From: Chloroflexi bacterium HGW-Chloroflexi-8 | Lineage (GTDB): Bacteria > Chloroflexota > Anaerolineae > Anaerolineales > Anaerolineaceae | Assembly (NCBI GenBank): GCA_002841995.1 | Contig: PHBS01000006.1 | Coordinates: 1-47,779, forward strand | Direction of reading: 5' to 3' | DNA: 47,779 nt | Shown: piece by piece, positions 40,860 through 47,779 of the stretch | Layout of the letters: each line of letters opens with the position of its first letter | Numbering within the stretch: the stretch's first letter is position 1 | Notes under the pieces: generated by a model | What the model was told of the DNA's origin: nothing | The model's input: the letters and a program-made list of their open reading frames with translations, nothing else | The model's database searches: none | Position numbers and translations under genes: made by a program

Positions 40860-41411
40860 CTACAATTTGTTAATTTCATTTGGATTTATTAAATACGATA
40901 AGATATCTTCATTTGTGTTGACAAAATGAAGTAATTTCATATAGTTTTCATTGATATATTTCGCTTGTTCTTGATAGAGAACATGAAATACTTTTTTCCA
41001 ACCTTCTCCAACAATGATGATCGGTTTCGGTGGAATAACTTCGATTTGAATCCTATTCCACATCAGGACAATTTCAGCCAGCGTACCTGGTCCACCTGGC
41101 AATGCAATCGCAATATCACAGGAATCGATCAATTTTAGTATACGATCATGAAGAGTTGGTAAACGCCATTCTTCTTTCACCCATAAATTCTTGCCATTAT
41201 GTCGCCATCGTTCGATTTCTTCGCAAGTAATACCAATTACGTGGCCGTTGGATTCGGCAGCACCTTTTGAAACGGCCTCCATAATGCCCATGTAGCCACC
41301 CGTTAAGACGGTATGGCCTGCTGTTGCCAGGTTTTTTCCAAGATCGTACGCAAATTCGTACTCTGGGCTTTCTGGTCTTGGTGCCGAACCCCCAAATACA
41401 GTTATATTCAT
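40860..41411 (-). CDS. LOG-family (TIGR00730-type) Rossmann protein, likely nucleotide phosphoribohydrolase
   Basis: The ATG at 41411 (183 residues, MNITVFGGSA) is chosen because GAGG lies 6 bases upstream. A TTG four codons earlier is less likely. The hallmark PGGPGTLAE (105-113) and GGYMGIMEAVSKGA (38-51) place it in the family once mislabelled lysine decarboxylase. Members cleave nucleoside 5'-monophosphates (LOG) or have unknown roles. The substrate here cannot be told. It lies between two genes of nucleotide and tRNA metabolism. Confidence 0.85.
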   Translation of the reverse strand: MNITVFGGSAPRPESPEYEFAYDLGKNLATAGHTVLTGGYMGIMEAVSKGAAESNGHVIGITCEEIERWRHNGKNLWVKEEWRLPTLHDRILKLIDSCDIAIALPGGPGTLAEIVLMWNRIQIEVIPPKPIIIVGEGWKKVFHVLYQEQAKYINENYMKLLHFVNTNEDILSYLINPNEINKL

Positions 41412-41439
41412 TTGCTGCCTCAAAGTGATGTGATACAGG

Positions 41440-41760
41440 CTATTTTACCGTATTTTGATCCCATTCACGATTGTAGTTAAGTTCAAGTTTTTGGTTGATT
41501 GCTTTTTCCAAATCAATCTCACAAATTCGCGCTAATTGTAACAAATAAAGCGAGACATCCGCGAGTTCCAACGACAGACTTTCTTTGTCAGTAACCTGAT
41601 CATTCCATTGAAATTGTTCAAGGATTTCACTTGCTTCAAGGACCAAGGAGATTGCGATATTTCTAGGTGTTTGGGGTCTTTTCGTATCTTTGTTGTACCA
41701 GCCTTTGGCAGATACGAAATCGTTCATCAAATCACTTAAATCATTCAGGTCTTTTCCCAT
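41440..41760 (-). CDS. Small MazG-like nucleotide pyrophosphohydrolase
   Basis: This is a 106-residue all-alpha protein of the MazG/dCTP-pyrophosphatase superfamily. The metal site is represented by LVLEASEILEQFQW (E42, E45) and LELADVSLYLLQLA (E65, D68). It ends with LEKAINQKLELNYNREW. Such enzymes hydrolyse (d)NTPs to monophosphate and PPi, often cleaning modified nucleotides. The exact substrate is unknown. It is the second MazG-type gene in the window, unrelated in architecture to the one at 16039. Confidence 0.85.
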   Translation of the reverse strand: MGKDLNDLSDLMNDFVSAKGWYNKDTKRPQTPRNIAISLVLEASEILEQFQWNDQVTDKESLSLELADVSLYLLQLARICEIDLEKAINQKLELNYNREWDQNTVK

Positions 41761-41802
41761 TCACACCTCAGAAAAAATTCAATACTTTTTTTGAATATTT
41801 TT

Positions 41803-42270
41803 TCAAATAAGTTCCAATATTTTTGGTAATCCCTTAATAATCCATGTATCAATTTCTTTGGCGGTTTGGACATATTCATCATATGTTCCACCAATAGGAT
41901 CCAATACAGGAACAATTTCTCCAGCCATTTCCGATAACAGATAAACCCGGTTTGCCACATGTGGAAATTCGATTTGTATTGCTTCTTTATGTCCACTTTC
42001 CATCGTCAGGATCAATGAAAATCTCTGAAGGAGGTCATTCGAAATCGGTTGGGACTTGTGTTTGGAAGTATCCAGACCTGATTCAGCCATCACCTTTACC
42101 CCAAAAGGTGTGGCAGGGAATCCTTCCTGGGTCCATGTGCCGGCAGATTCAACGATCCATTCTTCATTCGGATCCATATTGTTTAGGTATCTCCTTAAAA
42201 TAGCTTCCGCCATTGGAGAACGGCATTGATTAGCTGTACATACAAATAGTACGGATTTTGTTTCTACCAT
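41803..42270 (-). CDS. Low-molecular-weight protein tyrosine phosphatase family protein
   Basis: The 155-residue protein has the P-loop CTANQCRSP with C11 and R17 (CX5R) and the general-acid aspartate D124 in VLDPIGGTYDEY. These are the complete catalytic residues of the family. In many bacteria such phosphatases control tyrosine kinases of polysaccharide export. The neighbouring gmd gene makes that plausible but no kinase gene is in the window. It follows gmd by 18 bases on the - strand. Confidence 0.9.
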   Translation of the reverse strand: MVETKSVLFVCTANQCRSPMAEAILRRYLNNMDPNEEWIVESAGTWTQEGFPATPFGVKVMAESGLDTSKHKSQPISNDLLQRFSLILTMESGHKEAIQIEFPHVANRVYLLSEMAGEIVPVLDPIGGTYDEYVQTAKEIDTWIIKGLPKILELI

Positions 42271-42288
42271 GTCCCTACCCTAAATGGC

Positions 42289-43359
42289 TCAGCGATCCAT
42301 GCTGATGACCTGGCTTTCCCAACGGTGCCACTTACCATGGTGTTTTTCAAGCAACTTCTTGCCTTCACCAGGAGATTCTAATCCAACTAGCTCCAGGTCA
42401 GCATCAACCATAATTCGAACTAAATCTTTAAAAGTTACTCTGGGTGTCCAACCAATTTCTCTGATCGCTTTAGAAGGATCAGCCAATAAATAATCCACTT
42501 CATTTGGGCGGAAGTATCGTGGATCAATTTGGACGAATTCCTTCCAATCCAGGTTTACATAACCGAATGCTTCATCAAGAAATTCGCGGACAGAATGTGC
42601 CTCACCGGTGCCGATTACATAATCCCCAGAAGAATCATGTTGTAATAGCTTCCACATGGCAGCCACATAATCTGGTGCATATCCCCAATCGCGTTTTGCA
42701 TCAAGATTTCCAAGATATAACAATTTCTGAGTTCCCGCTTTAATATTGGAGAGGGCACGTGTAATTTTCCTTGTCACAAAGGTTTCACCTCTGCGAGGGG
42801 ACTCATGATTGAATAAAATACCATTTGTAGCAAAAATTCCATATCCATCCCGATATTGGCGAGTTATCCAATAAGAATACAGCTTTGCGGCTGCGTAAGG
42901 ACTTTGTGGTTTGAAAGGTGTATCTTCATTTTGAGGTGGGGTAGATGAGCCATATAGTTCGCTGGATGAGGCCTGATAAAACCTGGTTTTAATTCCACTT
43001 TTCTTAATTGCTTCCAAAATCCGGATAGTTCCAAGACCAGTGATATCCCCTGTATATTCTGGCATGTCAAAACTAACACGAACATGTGACTGAGCGGCAA
43101 GATTATAAACTTCATCTGGTTGGACATTGTAAATGACATCCAATAATGCTTCAGATTGAGCAACATCCCCATAATGTAAATTAAGTCTGACTTTCTCTCC
43201 ATTATTATGTGGATCATGGTAAATATGATCAATTCTGCGAGTGTTGAAAGTGCTTGCCCTGCGAATCAAACCATGAACTTCATAACCCTGCGCCAATAGC
43301 AATTCTGCCAGATAAGAACCATCCTGTCCGGTTATTCCAGTAATTAATGCTTTTTTCAT
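42289..43359 (-). CDS. gmd: GDP-mannose 4,6-dehydratase
   Basis: The 356-residue SDR enzyme converts GDP-mannose to GDP-4-keto-6-deoxymannose, the precursor of fucose and rhamnose units. The NADP-binding motif is [15 protein letters not shown] (8-22). The catalytic part is visible as SSSELYGSS (131-139) and Y155-x3-K159 ([12 protein letters not shown]). Further hallmarks are [15 protein letters not shown] and [22 protein letters not shown] lies 7-9 bases before the ATG. It is the first gene of a - strand unit and has a strong promoter. Confidence 0.96.
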   Translation of the reverse strand: MKKALITGITGQDGSYLAELLLAQGYEVHGLIRRASTFNTRRIDHIYHDPHNNGEKVRLNLHYGDVAQSEALLDVIYNVQPDEVYNLAAQSHVRVSFDMPEYTGDITGLGTIRILEAIKKSGIKTRFYQASSSELYGSSTPPQNEDTPFKPQSPYAAAKLYSYWITRQYRDGYGIFATNGILFNHESPRRGETFVTRKITRALSNIKAGTQKLLYLGNLDAKRDWGYAPDYVAAMWKLLQHDSSGDYVIGTGEAHSVREFLDEAFGYVNLDWKEFVQIDPRYFRPNEVDYLLADPSKAIREIGWTPRVTFKDLVRIMVDADLELVGLESPGEGKKLLEKHHGKWHRWESQVISMDR

Positions 43360-43418
43360 GAATGACCTCCATCTTATTTCAGAGTTGCTTGATTTTTCGG
43401 TCGTGATTTCAAAAGTAA

Positions 43419-43447
43419 AGTATACCCACAGCTCGAATGGCTGTCAA
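43419..43447 (-). promoter_or_regulatory. Sigma-A-type promoter of gmd
   Basis: On the - strand TTGACA (43447-43442) and TATACT (43424-43419) are separated by exactly 17 bases. This is nearly consensus. The start point should be near 43412, giving a leader of about 50 bases. It probably drives gmd and the following - strand genes. Confidence 0.8.
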
Positions 43448-43489
43448 ACCTTATAAATTTAGAAATAAAATTCTAATAAGCTATTTAAA

Positions 43490-43498
43490 TGATATAAT
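43490..43498 (+). promoter_or_regulatory. Extended -10 promoter of the ABC exporter
   Basis: TGATATAAT at 43490-43498 is a perfect extended -10. The -35 region is poor (TTCTAA at a 16-base spacing). Transcription would start near 43505, about 37 bases before the ATG at 43542. It is arranged back to back with the gmd promoter. Confidence 0.65.
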
Positions 43499-43541
43499 CG
43501 TCTGAAAAACTTGCCAAATTCTAAATTCACAAGGAAATTCA

Positions 43542-44552
43542 ATGTCAAATCCAATCGCGATCGAAGCAAATAATTTGGGTCGGGTTTACAAAATCAGAAA
43601 TAATCGTCAGGAAAAATTCAAAGAACTTACAGCCTTGATAAATGTAAATCTAACGGTTCAAAAAGGCGAGTTGTTTGGGTTACTGGGTCCTAATGGAGCA
43701 GGAAAAACGACTCTTATCAAGATTTTAACAACATTATTATCTCCTTCCAGTGGATTTGCAACCGTTGCAGGATTCGATGTCCAAAAATTTCCGGAAGAAG
43801 TACGAAAACGGATCAATATGGTTTCTGGTGGAGAAACATCCGGATATGGATTGCTAACAGTTCGGGAAAATTTGTGGATGTTCGCTCAATTCTATGGAAT
43901 CGAAAGTGCTGAAGCAAACAAACGAATAAAAATTCTCACAGAGATTGTTGGACTTTCCGATCGTCTTTCAACAAAATCTTCTGATCTTTCCACTGGTCTA
44001 CGTCAAAAAATGAATATTGTTCGTGGCTTTTTGACGGATCCGGAAGTTTTGTTTTTGGATGAACCGACTCTTGGACTGGATGTGGAAGCTTCTCGAGATG
44101 TTCGAGAATTTATCAATCGTTGGATGCATGATGATGAGAACCGCACCTTACTATTAACGACCCATTACATGGCTGAAGCCGATGAATTGTGTGATCGGGT
44201 TGCAATTATCAATCAAGGGAAAGTTCTGGCTTGTGATTCACCTGCCAACCTTAAGAAAATACTTCAAAAGGACGCAATTTTTCATATTAGTCTCAATGCG
44301 CCATATGGGATTTCAGTCGATAAATTTGAAAATATTCCTGGGGTAAAAAATTGTGTACTTACACAAAAACCCGATGAAGTATTCCTGGATTTAATACTGG
44401 AAGATGAATCTATTCTTCCTGAAGTTATATCAGAAACCGGAAGGCAATTACTTAGATTAAATCGTTTGGAGAAAAAAGAACCATCTCTTGAAGATGTGTT
44501 TATTAAATTGGTTGGTCAAAGAATTGATGAGGGTGAAAATGTTAATGATTGA
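43542..44552 (+). CDS. ABC-2 type exporter, ATP-binding subunit
   Basis: The 336-residue protein has Walker A GPNGAGKTT (49-57), the signature LSTGLRQKM (149-157), Walker B VLFLDEP (169-175) and the switch histidine H208 (TTHYMAEA). The C-terminal extension of about 100 residues is typical of DrrA/NodI-like exporters. AAGGAAATTCA precedes the ATG. Two different permease genes follow with overlap, so the transporter is probably heterodimeric in its membrane part. Substrate unknown. Confidence 0.93.
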   Translation: MSNPIAIEANNLGRVYKIRNNRQEKFKELTALINVNLTVQKGELFGLLGPNGAGKTTLIKILTTLLSPSSGFATVAGFDVQKFPEEVRKRINMVSGGETSGYGLLTVRENLWMFAQFYGIESAEANKRIKILTEIVGLSDRLSTKSSDLSTGLRQKMNIVRGFLTDPEVLFLDEPTLGLDVEASRDVREFINRWMHDDENRTLLLTTHYMAEADELCDRVAIINQGKVLACDSPANLKKILQKDAIFHISLNAPYGISVDKFENIPGVKNCVLTQKPDEVFLDLILEDESILPEVISETGRQLLRLNRLEKKEPSLEDVFIKLVGQRIDEGENVND

Positions 44553-45384
44553 TCGGATTAAGAATAAACATTCTGGTTTTCGTTTATTCTTGATGACAGT
44601 TTTTGGGCGCTCTTATCCAAGAATTGTTGGTATGCAAAGAGAAAAATCCTGGCTGTTTTTTGACGTTTTTATTCCATTTTTGAGTGTTGCAGCCTACGTT
44701 TTTGTTTACCGTGCGATCGGTGCTCCTGAAGATTACATTGGTTTTGTCGTCGTAGGCGGTGGTATGACAGCTTTCTGGTTGAACATACTTTGGAGCATGT
44801 CAAGTCAACTATATTGGGAGAAAGAACAGGGGAATCTGGCGCTTTATATCATTTCACCGGCATCCATGATGGCAATACTTCTTGGAATGGCTCTGGGTGG
44901 GTTGTTTGCAACGCTTCTTAGAGCGACAGCGATATTGGTTATCGGAAGTTTAGTCTTTAATGTTTCTTATCAACTGGCGAGTTTTTGGCAATTGTTGGGA
45001 ATTTTTATGCTCAGTATGCTCGCTTTATATGGTCTGGGAATGATGAGTGCTTCTATCTTTTTATTGTTAAGTCGGGAGGCATGGCATATTTCCAATCTGG
45101 CAACAGAACCAGTTTACTTAATTTCGGGTATGTATTTCCCGGTCAAAAATCTTGGCTTTTGGGGTGCTTCCATTGGTTCGATCATTCCACTTACTCTTGG
45201 ATTGGATGCAATGCGTCAGTCTGTTTTTGCCAGCGGTCCCAGTTTGGGTTTCTTGAGTGTCAATCTGGAAATCACCATCTTAATATTATTGTCAGTGATC
45301 TATATTGCAAGTGCAAAATTTCTTCTGGCTTATATTGAAAAAATTGCAGTTAAAGAAGGCAGATTAACGGAGAACAGACGGTAG
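44539..45384 (+). CDS. ABC-2 type exporter permease, first
   Basis: The ATG at 44539 is preferred because GAGG (44529-44532) lies 6 bases upstream. The longer frame runs back inside the ATPase gene. The product is 281 residues with about six TM segments and the ABC-2 features REKSWLFFDVFIPFL, LYWEKEQGNLALYIISPASM and PVYLISGMYFPVKNLG. It overlaps the ATPase gene by 14 bases and abuts the second permease with no gap. Confidence 0.88.
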   Translation: MLMIDRIKNKHSGFRLFLMTVFGRSYPRIVGMQREKSWLFFDVFIPFLSVAAYVFVYRAIGAPEDYIGFVVVGGGMTAFWLNILWSMSSQLYWEKEQGNLALYIISPASMMAILLGMALGGLFATLLRATAILVIGSLVFNVSYQLASFWQLLGIFMLSMLALYGLGMMSASIFLLLSREAWHISNLATEPVYLISGMYFPVKNLGFWGASIGSIIPLTLGLDAMRQSVFASGPSLGFLSVNLEITILILLSVIYIASAKFLLAYIEKIAVKEGRLTENRR

Positions 45385-46242
45385 ATGATGAGAAAATCAA
45401 CCATCCTTCGATCATTTATATCGGCTTCATGGCTGGGCTGGAAAATCGAGTCAAATTGGACAGATCCATTTTTGTTTGCCACATATTCGATCATCAAACC
45501 TTTAGCAAGTGCAACCATTTTAGTCATCATGTATTCCATTATTGCAGATGCTCAATTTTCTAATCCTATGTTCGCTTATCTGTATCTCGGAAATGCATTT
45601 TACCAGTATGTTCCGGCAGTTTTGTCTGGAATCTCGTGGACAATTATTGAAGACCGAGAACATTATCGAACTTTAAAATACATTTACATCGCTCCCTTGA
45701 AAATTCCCATGTATCTTTTTGGGCGCGGTGTAGCCAAATTTTTAACCGGATCTTTTGCAGTCTTCATAACAGTATTGGCTGGCTTTTTATTTCTAAAAGT
45801 CCCTTTCGCGATAAATGAAGTGAACTGGGGTTTGTTTTTTCTATCCTTATTTTTAGGAATTATCATGCTGGCATTACTTGGTTTATTGCTGGCAGGAATA
45901 ACATTATTAACCGCTCGACATTCATATTTTATCGGAGATGTTTTGGCGAGTGGTTTATTCTTATTTACCGGAGCAATATTCCCATTAGAAATCTTGCCGG
46001 CCTGGTTACGTCCTATCGGATATGCGCTTCCAATAACCTATTGGCTGGAATTGATTCGTAGATCATTGGTTGGAAGTGTTGCTAAGGCATTCCCAACATT
46101 TTCTTCTTTAAGTAATTCGACATTACTCCTGATCTTAGTTGCAACCTCTCTGGTTTCAGGCATTTTAGGATATTTTGTTTTCCGGAGATGTGACTATCTC
46201 GCACGGGAAAGAGGGTTAATTGATATTGCAACAAATTATTAA
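45385..46242 (+). CDS. ABC-2 type exporter permease, second
   Basis: The 285-residue, six-TM protein starts on the base after the previous stop codon. A second ATG one codon later is possible. It has the ABC-2 pattern: WKIESNWTDPFLFATYSIIK, IEDREHYRTLKYIYIAPLKI and FLFTGAIFPLEILPAWLRPI near the last segments. It is distinct in sequence from its neighbour. Together with the ATPase it forms a complete export system. A strong terminator follows. Confidence 0.88.
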   Translation: MMRKSTILRSFISASWLGWKIESNWTDPFLFATYSIIKPLASATILVIMYSIIADAQFSNPMFAYLYLGNAFYQYVPAVLSGISWTIIEDREHYRTLKYIYIAPLKIPMYLFGRGVAKFLTGSFAVFITVLAGFLFLKVPFAINEVNWGLFFLSLFLGIIMLALLGLLLAGITLLTARHSYFIGDVLASGLFLFTGAIFPLEILPAWLRPIGYALPITYWLELIRRSLVGSVAKAFPTFSSLSNSTLLLILVATSLVSGILGYFVFRRCDYLARERGLIDIATNY

Positions 46243-46282
46243 TATTTTTCAGGGCAGATTGATTACCAAATAATCAATAAAA

Positions 46283-46313
46283 AAGAGAGTGCATGGTTGC
46301 CATGCACTCTCTT
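46283..46313. terminator. Bidirectional terminator between the ABC exporter and clpC
   Basis: AAGAGAGTGCATGG (46283-46296) and CCATGCACTCTCTT (46300-46313) make a perfect 14-base-pair stem with a TTG loop. A run of As before it (46278-46284) gives the T-run for clpC transcripts on the - strand. It serves both convergent units. Confidence 0.9.
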
Positions 46314-46331
46314 ACTGTTACTCTTTCCCAG

Positions 46332-47779
46332 TTATTCTTTTTGGGATACTTCTTTTTTCATGAATTTAAGCTTCTTCGCTTCAGAATCCAGCTCTACAAT
46401 CACGGTATCTCCTTCGTGGAACTCACCAGAAAGTAAGCTCACAGATAATGGTGATTCAACAAATTTCTGTAATGCTCTTCTTAATGGACGTGCTCCAAAA
46501 GAAATATCGTAGCCTTCATTGGCTAACCAATCTCTTGCTTCTTCAGTAAGCTCAATTTTCAAGCCATGTTCTTCCATCCGCGAGTGAATCTCTTTCATCT
46601 GTAGTTCGACAATGTATTTCACCTGATCAACCGATAATGAAGAGAATGTGATAATTTCGTCAATCCGGTTGATAAATTCAGGACGGAATGTGCTTTTGAG
46701 AGCTTTGTCAATTTTTTCATGAGATTCACGATCATCATCATCACTACTCAGAAACCCTAATGAACCACTCTTTCGGACAAACTCAGTACCCAAATTCGAA
46801 GTCATAATTAGCACTGTGTTGCGGAAATCAACAACACGACCCTGGCCGTCCGTAAGTCGGCCATCATCCAGAATTTGTAATAATGAATTCCAAACTTCCG
46901 GATGTGCCTTTTCGATTTCATCAAATAAAATAACTCGATATGGTCTTCGTCGAACAGCTTCCGTTAATTGACCACCTTCCTCATAACCAACATATCCTGG
47001 AGGAGCGCCAAATAAGCGCGATGCAGTATGTTGTTCTCGATATTCACTCATATCAAGACGTACCAAAGCTTCATCATCTCCGAACATAAATTCAGCCAGG
47101 GCTTTAGCAAGTTCTGTTTTTCCTACACCAGAAGGTCCAATAAAGATAAATGAACCAATTGGACGTCGTGGATCTTTTAAGCCAGATCTCGCTCTGCGAA
47201 TGGCATCTGCAATTGCTTTCACTGCAGCTTCCTGACCAATGATACTTTCGTGGATTCTTTCTTCCATGTGAAGCAATTTATCTGATTCGGTCTCCAGCAT
47301 CTGATTGACCGGGATACCTGTCCATTGTGCGACTACCTGTGCAATGTCATCGACATCAACGACTTCATCTAATTGGTGTTCAGATTCCCATTTATCACGA
47401 TTTTCAGAGAATTCAGATTGTAATCTCAAACGGTCCGCTTTCATTCTTGCAGCACGTTCATAATCCCGTTCCACACCAGCTTTTTCTTCTTCGGCTCCCA
47501 ACCTGTCCAATTCACTCTTCATCTTCTTCAAATCAGGAGGTAAAGAATAAAGGGCGACACGTAATTTTGCAGCTGCTTCATCCATCAAGTCAATCGCTTT
47601 ATCGGGTAGATGACGATCTGTCACATATTGAGATGAAAGTCGGGCTGCAGCAATCAGAGCATCATCGGCAAAACGAACTTTGTGGTGAGCTTCATAGCGA
47701 TCGCGCAATCCCTGTAACATGAGGATCGTGTCATCTACTGAAGGTTCATCTACGTAAACCGGAGCGAATCGTCTTTCCA
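46332..47779 (-). CDS. clpC: ATP-dependent Clp protease ATPase subunit ClpC, C-terminal part (5' end outside window)
   Basis: The frame stays open to the window edge, upstream of an internal Met at 47720, with [20 protein letters not shown] before it. About 481 residues are visible. First comes the end of AAA domain 1, with [20 protein letters not shown]. Then comes a short UVR-like middle region ([20 protein letters not shown]). The second AAA domain follows, with Walker [35 protein letters not shown] and Walker [16 protein letters not shown]. The short middle domain favours ClpC over ClpB. It unfolds substrates for ClpP. Confidence 0.94.
   Translation of the reverse strand, partial: ERRFAPVYVDEPSVDDTILMLQGLRDRYEAHHKVRFADDALIAAARLSSQYVTDRHLPDKAIDLMDEAAAKLRVALYSLPPDLKKMKSELDRLGAEEEKAGVERDYERAARMKADRLRLQSEFSENRDKWESEHQLDEVVDVDDIAQVVAQWTGIPVNQMLETESDKLLHMEERIHESIIGQEAAVKAIADAIRRARSGLKDPRRPIGSFIFIGPSGVGKTELAKALAEFMFGDDEALVRLDMSEYREQHTASRLFGAPPGYVGYEEGGQLTEAVRRRPYRVILFDEIEKAHPEVWNSLLQILDDGRLTDGQGRVVDFRNTVLIMTSNLGTEFVRKSGSLGFLSSDDDDRESHEKIDKALKSTFRPEFINRIDEIITFSSLSVDQVKYIVELQMKEIHSRMEEHGLKIELTEEARDWLANEGYDISFGARPLRRALQKFVESPLSVSLLSGEFHEGDTVIVELDSEAKKLKFMKKEVSQKE

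Noticed and set aside
41745-41996. An 83-codon - strand frame overlapping the tyrosine phosphatase
   Set aside because: It is out of frame with a phosphatase that has complete catalytic residues, and lies wholly over its end.
47327-47722. A 131-codon + strand open frame antisense to clpC
   Set aside because: It mirrors conserved ClpC coding sequence on the other strand and has no promoter or ribosome binding site.
46332-47779. Calling the last gene clpB
   Set aside because: The middle region is short and UVR-like, where ClpB has a coiled coil of about 120 residues.
1-47779. tRNA, rRNA, insertion sequence or prophage
   Set aside because: No cloverleaf with CCA-end context, rRNA segment, transposase motif or terminal inverted repeat was seen. 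Nearly all DNA is accounted for by genes and short gaps.

Overview
The window reads as a contiguous piece of a bacterial chromosome, AT-leaning by eye, with no rRNA, tRNA, CRISPR array, transposase, integrase or phage gene that I can see. The most likely source is a Chloroflexota bacterium of the class Anaerolineae type (inference, moderate confidence). The pointers are zinc-binding forms of S4, S14, L24 and L36, an archaeal/eukaryotic-type ProS, tandem nuoM genes, a hybrid ATP synthase b-delta subunit, a YabN-type MazG, and a SHOCT-like/beta-solenoid gene pair. No database search was possible.

Region 1 (1-15933, + strand) is the S10-spc-alpha ribosomal superoperon. It starts with the last 17 codons of rplC and runs rplD-W-B, rpsS, rplV, rpsC, rplP, rpmC, rpsQ, rplN-X-E, rpsN(Z)-H, rplF-R, rpsE, rpmD, rplO, secY, adk, map, rpmJ, rpsM-K-D, rpoA, rplQ, truA, rplM, rpsI. 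infA, which often lies between map and rpmJ, is absent. The rpmJ leader and the unusually long rpsM-rpsK gap carry strong RNA-structure potential.

Region 2 (15934-22558, + strand) is accessory. It holds a YabN/MazG protein; a promoter-driven pair formed by a beta-solenoid protein and a two-TM protein that share a SHOCT-like helical motif; then a large polytopic membrane protein with a GT-C-like DDW motif, followed by two small membrane-anchored proteins of unknown function.

Region 3 (22559-34090, + strand) is bioenergetic. A complex I cluster contains only membrane-arm genes, nuoA-H-J-K-L-M-M-N, with no peripheral or quinone-module subunits. It has two different nuoM genes, and NuoL has an enlarged lateral-helix region. 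That is the signature of complex I with a fourth antiporter-like pump. An extended -10 promoter overlapping the nuoN stop codon drives atpZ-atpB-atpE-atpF/H, an F0-only ATP synthase operon whose last gene joins a b subunit to a delta C-terminal domain. A terminator follows, so the F1 genes must lie elsewhere.

Region 4 (34099-47779) has murE on + facing a long - strand block: gmd, a low-molecular-weight tyrosine phosphatase, a small MazG-like hydrolase, a LOG-family protein, proS, an unknown alpha-helical protein, rpsO and pnp. Divergent from gmd is a + strand three-gene ABC-2 exporter. The window ends inside clpC (- strand, 5' end missing).

Most intergenic regions are short. Several promoters are recognisable, and many have an extended -10 (TGnTATAAT-like) element. 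Seven intrinsic terminators or bidirectional hairpins separate the transcription units.
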